Of a stretch of 64,000 nucleotides of DNA, positions 54,486 to 64,000 are shown piece by piece; the stretch's first letter is position 1; every line of letters begins with the position of its first letter. Origin of the DNA: Spisula solida (taxonomy: Eukaryota > Mollusca > Bivalvia > Venerida > Mactridae). Below the pieces are notes generated by a model. The model saw nothing but the letters and a program-made list of their open reading frames with translations, had not been told where the DNA came from and did no database searches. The stretch is from assembly GCA_947247005.1 (NCBI GenBank), contig OX365948.1, forward strand, positions 36,212,601 through 36,276,600, given 5' to 3'. The translations under genes and the position numbers were made by a program.

Positions 54486-55186
54486 TTGAAAAAGTGGTAT
54501 AAGAAGAGAAGTAGATTGCTTATTCTTCGCAGTACTGTTACCATGTCGTGTTGAATGGAACGACTCAGACTAATTCATTTACAGCACAGGCTCGAGCTCG
54601 TGATATTAACAAACACACATCCATTATTGAATTAAAGAATAATGTAATTAACTGATAAAGGTATCGTCGTTTTCGACATTGTAAATTATTGCAGAGTTTA
54701 ACATGTACATTTAGACCATGAAGCAAGTAAATAATTTTATGTACAGTTCTTATGTTGACGTAAAATGACGTTCAACAAACGTACACAGTACCATGCGTTA
54801 CGTCGAAAGTGGAACTCCTCTAGTCCGTCCAGACCATTTTCAATAAAAATCAGAATAAGAGGGGTTTCTGTATTAGACGGGATTCTGTTTTTAAACATAT
54901 CTATTCATAAAACTCTTAAATTCCGGTTTATTTGATAACTTTTAAGCCTCGTACTTTAGGAATTACGTTCTGTAACAAACTGACTGACAAAAAAACAATA
55001 GTTAGATGTTTCAACTGATTCAAACGTATTCACCTATAAAAAGTAAGATTAAACTAACAATTGAGAGCTAAAAGTAAAATGTAGGACTGTGGGTTTAATA
55101 TCATGAAACCTTTTTTCATGGTATCGAACTTAAAAATATTACTAAACATCGTTATTTTACACCGGCATCTCCCTCGATCAATAAAC

Positions 55187-55211
<25 letters not shown>
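55187..55211. repeat. (GA)n microsatellite, unit B
   Basis: Counterpart of 36,603-36,628. Confidence 0.9.
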
Positions 55212-55217
<6 letters not shown>

Positions 55218-55360
55218 GCAAGCTGCATTTGAGGTGGTGACTGCCATGTTAAAGTTCAACGGTATTTTGTTATCATTTAGATAAATTTTAACTTGATCAA
55301 GATAAGTAAGTGACTGGATTCCACTACAAACAATCTATTTTAGCCCAGTCTGAAAGAAGC

Positions 55361-56107
55361 ATGGATATTATATACGTTGTGGTGTTATGGGCTGGTGGAT
55401 TATGGAACTCCTCACTTGTGTTTGGTGGGCCTACAGATGTAGAGAACCACTTACATGATATTCGTTATGAACTGAACAATCTGAAATTATCAAATGAACG
55501 TCACGAACGCAAAATAATGCGTTTAGAAAGACAAGTAAGCTAATGCAATACGAAGATCTAACGAAACAGACATCGTCTGTAACTATAGTATTGAGCAGGG
55601 ATTAGCAGATATCGAACAGATAATGGAAGCGAGTCATCATGAGCTGGTGAAAAGGTTAGAAGCCGTGGAAATGGTTATAAGATGGAGCACTACATGACAG
55701 ACAAAGATGCTTCAACTGAAATGGAGGATGGGCTGAGGGTGAAACCTGACACTGCTTAAGATGAAAATGGATCCGGATTACTAACTGCAACTAAAAGGTA
55801 AGTTATTATAAGATCATTTAGATATTTGCAAATCAGAAAATGTGTAGCATGCCTTGCTTGTCCAATTTTCTTGCTATGGTAGATATCGATTACTACTTTT
55901 GTTACAAAAGTATTTGTGATAGCTTTGTTATTTTGTGTTTCTTTCTTCTTTTGCATTTTTGCAAGAAAATCTCCCAACATCAAACGAATTGTTCCAGTAA
56001 CAGGACATCCTACTAGAGTAGCATTCACTGCTCATACGCAATCCCAGATTGGGGTAAAGATGGGGTTCAGCGAAACATTACCTTTTAATACCGTTCAAAC
56101 AAACTAA
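55361..56107 (+). pseudogene. C1q-domain protein pseudogene (unit B)
   Basis: Same gene remnant as 36,777-37,521. It shares the in-frame TAA in the C1q block (56,105) and the donor/acceptor pair (GT at 55,798, AG ending 55,965). It has extra lesions: a TAA at 55,541 in the coiled coil and a two-base gain near 55,585. Shared lesions mean the gene was already dead before the two copies separated. Confidence 0.6.
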
Positions 56108-59100
56108 GGAAACACATTTAACCCCATCATCCCCGGTTCGCGGTTTGTACTATTTTACTGCTTATATGCTTCTATAATGAATGACAATCAACTATTTCAT
56201 ACAGAAATAATAAAAGGTGGAATGAATATTGCAAGGATGAGTAATTACTGTAATTTTCGCTTTACTTTTGCCACGTTTTTGGGAGGCGTTTAGCGTCTCA
56301 ATACGATCATTGTCCATTTCTTAATGCAACCTGAACCACCTTTAGGCTACAATGTGTATCCGCATTCAAGTAGTTCCAGAAACTGTCAACATTCCCAATA
56401 CTGCTACTGAAACATGACCAATTAGACAAGTGGTTGAGTGTATGGCTATGTGTTCTGCTAGAAATATATCTATTCTAAATATTGGTCACTTATATATCAG
56501 TCGTGACATCTAATTGACTAAATACTTGCATTAAAGGTGGAATGGAACACGTTTCATGTTTGCTTACATTTGGTACCGGTGGAAACTTACAATGTTATGA
56601 CAATTCAGTGGTACATCGTGTATGACGCTAGTCCAAACGACGTTCAAATCAATGCACAAACCCATTAAAACCATCTCCTCTATGCACTACCCTGCGAACA
56701 ACTTCGGAGATAGCGAGGTCGTGTACTTCAGCCAGATTGCAAATAGCGTCCATATTTTTACAAAGTATATGTAGAACATAAAATATATTCTATTTAGATA
56801 CTAGTAATTAGACACCTTTGGCAGAACCCTTGGGAGGACAAGGACACATGGAGGGTCATTGATATGATCCAGGACATCATTTTACAAACCACTGTGTATA
56901 TGGGTCTATCGTAGGGTGCCATATGTTCACCTACGGGTTTCCATTGTTTTTACAATGGTTTCCAGCCAGAGCACGATAAAAAGGACCCCTGGAAACTGGA
57001 GAAGGTCAACAGCATATTATTTGAAAGACACCGGAATACAATAGGAAGGCCACTGTTAGTGTACATGTTTTTTCTAATGGTGCTTAGGGTGTTCAAGGGT
57101 TCTTCCAATACTTTGCATTTGTCCATTCAGCGTCCAGTGAACTTAAAATTGTTAAGATTTAATGAATGGAAGCTGCCCTATATGAAAGCAACCAACCACA
57201 TATTGCCTAGTCCTATTTGTAACGGGACTCGCCCACCAAGCCCGTACAAGCTTTCTATATGCAGAGCATACTTGTATTTACCTTCACAATCAGCTTGGTA
57301 GAGCTGGCTGGATAAAATATCTGTTTTTTTCCATGGAAATTTCCAACGAAATAATCAATTCAGGCATATTTATTTGTCTTAAGTACAAAAGTGGTTATTT
57401 TATAGTTTACATGAAGACAATACGAAATTATAATTTTTGTGTAATTCAGTTATGTAAGCCCCAGATAGCCTTGAAAATAAGTGTATTTTCAAGAAAATAA
57501 AGCTTTTAGCAATTTCTTTCCAGAATTCTTGGTTGAACATGTTAAAGTTTTGAAACAGACTAACGACAAATACAACTTTAATGTGTAATCAATGAAAACA
57601 CACTTCTTGTTCTGTGCAACATTTAAAGAAAGCAATAGGCTGACATGGTTTAACATGTAACCCTATGTAGAAGATGTAGCATGTGCTCAGTATATGTGGG
57701 AGACGTAACAAATTGAATAGAGGGGAGACCACCCAATTACATATGTGGATTTTCTAAAGCCAAATTATCAAAGGAATAATTCTTGATATTTGTTCCAAAA
57801 AGCTGCACATGAAATATCACACATTCTAATTCGTCTTTTAATAAGAATAGTGTATTGAGTAAAAGGTTAAACAGCAATCAGCAATACTTGTGCCTCAGAT
57901 AATTAAAATTTTGACATATCGGTCTCTGATAGTTGTAAATAAATTTCTATGAAGCCAAAACAAATATTGTGGTAGGTAGGCAGTAAAATCATTTTTTATT
58001 ATTTTTTATTTTATCGATTTCATGCACTTGGAAATCAACCATCTGCGGTGACTTCCAGCAAAATGCCAATTAAACAAGTCAATAAGAATTGCAAGCAATA
58101 CACAATTCCCCTACCGGTTTGAAGCCATTTTCAATGTTCATAGCAACCCCAAAATATTTTTAGACGTGCATAATCCCCTTATTGCCCCCTATCCACATAG
58201 CAAGTTTCATAAACCTAGCTTGGAAACTGTGTGAGTTATGTCAGGATCCAGATTTTTTGACAGACAGATGGAAGGTTGAAAACCAGTAGGGGACTAATTA
58301 GGGTAGGGAACTAATCATTTTGCTTTAGCGTTACTAAATATAAGGACCTTTTATTTCTACATGTACATAAAAGAGAAACAGAAATTCAATATTTGATCAG
58401 ATTATTATAGTTTTATTTCATTTATACAAAACACACACCATCAGTAGGATTCTAAAGCTGCAATACAATCAGACAGGTTCATAAGTTGTTAAATAGATAC
58501 ATGATAACACAATCACTTAACATACACAGCATTTCACAACCTTTGACATCATAGTTTGCTGTGTAATACAGACTTTTATATAACATATGAACATTTAAAC
58601 AAAGCCATATGAAAAGTTAGATAATCAGTTGGTACAGATGTTTACCAGGCTCTAGGATCAGAAAACAATGTGATATTTTAGTGTTATCATTTCTAGACAG
58701 TCATAGGTAACCTAAGGGATCATTCTTAGTTTCACAAATAAGGACCTTCACATAAATAGCAGTTTTCAAGGTCAGGGCTCTCGTTTGCTTTTAAGAGACT
58801 GAGGCCAGGGGCCGTGTCAGGGGCAAATTTTGTGTGATTTATAATTACTTTTTTGATAGGAGAACATCACAAAATGTTAAACTTACAAGCAAACTATTTA
58901 CTTTGAGGCTTTTTTCAACCTAATTATACTATTTGAGTTTGAAACTCATAGAAGTTCACGTAATAAAACATAGAAGTTCATTTAAGAATTTTATTTCTAT
59001 ACTGGGTGCTAGGTCGCAGGTACAAATTTCACAGGTGTCAGTCTAGTGTAAAATCTAAAGCCTCGTCAGTCGGTCATCAGAGCGATTTACTCTAGATGTT

Positions 59101-59430
59101 AAATGGATACAATAATATGTTAGATCCACAGCCAATATAACATCAAGTAATATATGCAAAATCTTTAAACAGAAGAAGATTAGAATAAAAATCTGTCCCA
59201 AGCAGAAGCATGGCAGTACTGAAAGCCAGGGGAATTTTAGTCAATATAAAGGAACAACATTTACTATTTTGCCCTAAACTTTGCCAAACATGAGCCCTGA
59301 AGGGGTCTATATTTAAAGGTTATACCATACATATAACTAGTAGCTGTGATTTGTTTCTTTTAAATGGTCATTAAGTTACGCATTCTTAAAAGAACCATGT
59401 AATAATGTAGGGATTTTTTAAATCATAATA

Positions 59431-59783
59431 TAAGCATGTTAGAGTCCGTGCAGGCCAATTTATTTATAATCTGAATGTCCGAGCATGTTAGAGTCCGTGC
59501 AGGCCAATTTATTTATAATCTGAATGTCCGAGCATGTTAGAGTCCGTGCAAGCCAATTTATTTATAATCTGAATGTCCCAGCATGTTAGAGTCCGTGCAG
59601 GCCAATATATTTATAATCTGAATGTCCGAGCATGTTAGAGTCCGTGCAGGTCAATTTATTTATAATCTGAATGTCGAGCATGTTAGAGTCTGTGCAGGCC
59701 AATATATATATAATCTGAATGTCCGAGCATGTTAGAGTCTGTGCAGGCCAATATATTTATAATCTGAATGTCCGAGCATGTTG
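59431..59783. repeat. 49-bp tandem array, ~7 copies (unit B)
   Basis: Same unit as 41,137-41,637 with fewer copies; one copy lacks a base (AATGTCGAGC) and one reads TCCCAGC. Confidence 0.93.
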
Positions 59784-60365
59784 GTGTTTAAGCAAGCTGA
59801 TACAGGGGTTACGCTAGTTTTTGAATCTAAAGAATCATTTTGATACTTTTGACTAAATTTTACCATTTTATGGACAAAACCCATGATTTTAAGAGAAAAT
59901 TACCATAATCTTGAGGGTCAAAAAATGGCTTTTTAAAAATTTCAAGGGTCAAAACCCCTACTCCAGAGTTAAATGGAATCTCTCAGTCTGTAATATATGC
60001 ATAATCTGAATAATAAATATTACAAAAAATTTACAAACATGTATTTTCACAAAAACTCTTAAATCACACTGGATTCTGGAAGAGAATATAAACAACGACA
60101 ATGGAATGGCAATGATAAACATGTCACATGACATCTATAAATAGCAACAAGGAAGATAATTGACATAGGATTAATGTTTACAATATCGTATCTTAGATAA
60201 ACAGTATGAATCCAAACTATCAAAGAAAACAAGAAAATACTTTATTTGATAGGTACTTAACACTGATTCAGTTGAATATAAGAGGAGTAAATTGTTTTTA
60301 CTGAAGACAGCATTAGGAGCTATTAATCAACACATATGCCCCATGGCAGCCCAATAGTAAACAAG

Positions 60366-60806
60366 AGCTGTCCACGAACAGCAAGCTCCACTATTCACAG
60401 TGCCATGCTAGGATAGTATAATCATTATAATTTATATTCAAACAAAATGCTTCATATCTGCAGCATTAACCTTTGCTGTGTAGAGGTTGGGGCTTCTAAG
60501 TCTTGATCGAGATTTTGTTGAGATGATCATTGTGACCAAGTTTCATAAAGATTAGGTCAAAATTGTGACCTCTAGTGACTACACAAGATTTTTCTATGAT
60601 TTGACCTTGTGACCTAGTTTTTGACCCCGAATGACCCAATATCGAACTTGACCTAGATTTTGTTGAGGTGATCATTGTGACCAAGTTTCATAAAGATAAG
60701 GCCAAAATTGTGACCTCTAGTGTCTACACAAACGAATTGTGGACGGACGACGGACGAAGAGTGATCACAAAAGCTCACCCTGTCACTTTGTGACAGGTGA
60801 GCTAAA
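60366..60806. repeat. Dispersed repeat with AGCTCACC palindrome, unit B
   Basis: Counterpart of 42,221-42,660, near-identical, including the CTGTCAC-TTT-GTGACAG hairpin. Confidence 0.45.
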
Positions 60807-61810
60807 AAGGGGGCATGATTTCACCAAAACGCTTGATAGAGTTACCTAGCCATGTGTATGGGTTAGGTACATGATTGTGAACAAGTATGCACAGTATCAA
60901 AACAATATATCAATGCACTTTGAAGATATGGGAGGATAAAAAACCTGTCTGTTCCTAACATTTGCATTTCCAAGTCCAAAAGGGGAATGTCACAGTGACC
61001 TTTGACCTCAAAATCAATAGCGTTCATCTACTACATAGTTTGAAAATCCTAGGGCAAAGCGTTCTTGAGTTATTGAACGGAAACCATTTGAATAGTCAGA
61101 AATTGTGAAGGTCGCAGTGACCTTGACCTTTGACCTCAAAATTAATAGGGGTCATCTATTGTTGATGACCAACCTTCATATGAAGTCTGACGATCCTAGG
61201 GCAAAGCATTCTTGAGGTATTGAACGGAAACCATTTGGTAGGACCGACCGACGGACAGGTGCAAAGCAATATACTACCTTATCAAAGATGTGGGGCATAA
61301 TAATAAAAACTCTGACTATATAACATAATAGCACACATCAGTACTACAAAGATGATGAACTTGAAAACACAGTGTGGCAAGATGTAGGAACAACAAGTAT
61401 GCCTCACTGGATCTGACAGTGACCTTTGATTAAGTCATGGCTCATTGACTGGTTATGACCAGCATTCCTATCTAGTAATTCTAGTTTGAGGTGAGGATCA
61501 GTGTTTAAGTACATGGGTACTCAGAAACTGTTTTTGATCTGAGAGACAGACGGACAGACAGACCAACATGTGTAAAGCAATAAATCCCTCTTCTCTGAAG
61601 AAGGTCATTGAACAAAATGACATGAAACAATAATTTTATATAAATATCTAAATTCAGTAAAAATAAAACACTAATTTACACAGTTTGGAACTCGATTCAG
61701 CTCATACCCTTAAAATATTATTCTATCAAACAATATTTAACACTAATGTTGATAGTTATATCATATGCCCATACTGAATATTATAACAACATATAAGTAC
61801 CGGTACACAT

Positions 61811-63639
<1,829 letters not shown>

Positions 63640-64000
63640 TCAGAAAATCATATCTCATTCATTGAAACTCTATCAGCTCTGTCCTAACAAATCTAGATTA
63701 TGTTCTAAAATGCTGATAAACTCTGCAACCTGGCTTGGTGTCTATACTGCATTGAAAGTATCATTGAAATCTGAACTCTGATTTAGAACAGGACTTTTAA
63801 GTGCAGACTAGCTAAGTTTGTGACATCATGAAGTACAAACACCCAGGTGGATGGTTAGTTGCCCAGGTATACAGTACAGACCAAACATATCCACATACCG
63901 GTAATATAATATATTCTCTGAATAACAAATTGTCTGATTTTGCATGACTCTTAATGATTACGCAACATCAGTAATTGACCAGTTACCAGTGTAAAGATTG

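Overview
The window is eukaryotic, intron-containing, AT-rich DNA that looks like a bivalve mollusc. Three things point that way: three secreted Gly/Tyr-repeat proteins of the shematrin-like (shell-matrix) type, a C1q-domain gene remnant with the bivalve layout of signal peptide, coiled coil and C1q, and many tRNA-like, MITE-like and tandem repeats. No species is claimed. LEFT PART (1-31,664): mostly intergenic DNA and mobile elements. A decayed LINE 3' fragment lies at about 1,985-3,660. A young, 5'-truncated LINE with an intact 869-codon reverse-transcriptase ORF lies at 6,418-9,240 and is flanked by a perfect direct repeat of about 179 bp. Several inverted-repeat DNA elements are present, including a mariner-like element at 26,281-27,625, a pogo/Tigger-like MITE at 24,737-24,942 and a TTAA-bounded element at 30,324-31,227. 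A 2.8-kb satellite with a 19-bp unit (21,167-24,008) and a second, unrelated 19-bp array (25,231-25,528) follow the first shell-matrix-like gene. That gene has a TATA box at 18,111, a noncoding exon 1, an intron of about 2.1 kb and a single coding exon at 20,281-20,685. RIGHT PART (31,665-64,000): two direct copies of a segment of about 18.9 kb. Unit A is 31,665-50,560; unit B starts at 50,561 and runs off the window. Each unit carries, in order, a shell-matrix-like gene on the plus strand (CDS 34,022-34,447 and 53,004-53,483), a broken C1q-domain pseudogene, and the 3' exons of membralin (TMEM259) on the minus strand. In unit A six consecutive membralin exons are intact (43,666-49,302), but the gene is cut by a 51-bp tandem array that marks the A/B junction, so its N-terminal exons are missing. 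In unit B the last two exons are in the window and the rest would lie beyond 64,000. Unit A has three mobile-element insertions for which unit B shows empty sites. Tandem arrays and Gly/Tyr repeats also differ in length between the units. The pair is either a recent tandem duplication or two haplotypes placed side by side by an assembler; sequence alone does not decide. GENES TOGETHER: the three Gly/Tyr proteins form one small family. They share promoter and exon layout, a signal peptide, two Gly/Tyr blocks separated by a short basic CxxC hinge, and a basic C-terminus. Membralin is an unrelated ER-membrane housekeeping gene next to them.
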